A stretch of DNA of 13,589 bases from CAYYFX01 sp964471155 (GTDB taxonomy: Bacteria > ARS69), in contig CAYYFX010000107.1 of assembly GCA_964471155.1 (NCBI GenBank), positions 1-13,589 on the forward strand, written 5' to 3'. Positions 13,483 to 13,589 of this stretch are shown here, in pieces. The translations under genes were made by a program, and so were the position numbers. Numbering within the stretch: position 1 is the stretch's first letter; every line of letters starts with the position of its first letter. The notes beneath the pieces were generated by a model, which saw only the letters and a list, made by a program, of their open reading frames with translations, was not told where the DNA came from and ran no database searches.

Positions 13483-13589
13483 GCCGGCTCGATGCCGGCG
13501 GCCGCCGGCGTGCCGGTGTCCTGCGCCACGGCGTCGAGATAGGCCCGCAGCAGCGCCCTCGTCACCGGCCCCGGCCGCCCGTCGCCGAC
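13479..13589 (-). CDS. 3' end of a class-IV PLP aminotransferase (branched-chain or D-amino acid type)
   Basis: Thirty-six codons from the window edge to TGA (13481-13479) are open on the minus strand. They encode GDGRPGPVTRALLRAYLDAV followed by a variable Ala-rich tail. The GDG.PGP.T..L motif is the conserved C-terminal segment of class-IV aminotransferases, which interconvert branched-chain or D-amino acids and their keto acids using pyridoxal phosphate. Only the C-terminus is present, so IlvE, D-alanine aminotransferase and aminodeoxychorismate lyase cannot be fully separated; IlvE/Dat types fit best. It is coupled by a 4-nt overlap to the Fn3-like gene downstream. Confidence 0.7.
   Translation of the reverse strand, partial: VGDGRPGPVTRALLRAYLDAVAQDTGTPAAAGIEPA

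Noticed and set aside
1..13589. tRNA, rRNA, CRISPR, insertion sequence, toxin-antitoxin or phage-defence module
   Set aside because: I looked for cloverleaf arms, regular direct repeats, transposase motifs and defence domains on both strands and saw none.

Overview
The window is very GC-rich, gene-dense bacterial DNA with no tRNA, rRNA, CRISPR array, transposase or integrase that I can see. The left half is a conserved ribosome and secretion housekeeping operon. The right half is a set of exported envelope proteins. The large secreted protease ends in a FlgD-like Ig domain of the PNPF...WDG...G.Y type that is common in exported proteins of Eisenbacteria, Gemmatimonadota and related FCB-neighbour lineages. 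Together with the GC content, this suggests an uncultured bacterium of that kind with two membranes (lipoproteins and a probable outer-membrane barrel). The taxonomic placement is inference only.

Positions 1-221 hold a hairpin, a strongly C-rich tract (a G-quadruplex motif on the minus strand) and a good sigma-70-like promoter. Positions 222-7402 form one plus-strand block: ffh, rpsP, rimM, trmD, rplS, rnhB, yraN, an unannotated 52-residue membrane protein, a TPR lipoprotein and comM. Spacers are short, and three junctions overlap: rimM/trmD (ATGA), rnhB/yraN (CTGA) and the small protein/TPR gene (26 nt). The first six genes serve co-translational targeting, ribosome assembly, tRNA modification and RNA:DNA hybrid repair. 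Most of them use non-ATG starts, and yraN appears to use CTG.

Positions 7403-7479 are a convergent junction with a GC-rich hairpin. Positions 7480-10461 (minus) encode a ~993-residue secreted M36-like metallopeptidase. A 210-bp divergent spacer separates it from a plus-strand exported protein (10672-11751) with a small beta domain, a proline-rich linker and a probable outer-membrane barrel. Further right come an exported six-cysteine protein (minus, 11773-12357), a six-cysteine lipoprotein (plus, 12539-13081), a membrane-anchored Fn3-like protein (minus, 13078-13482) and the 3' end of a class-IV aminotransferase (minus, running off the window at 13589).

I see no convincing new multi-gene system. 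The points most worth a second look are the CTG start of yraN, the small membrane protein, the hairpin over the comM ribosome-binding site, the CTAG that serves as stop codon for two convergent genes, and the unassigned cysteine-containing exported proteins.
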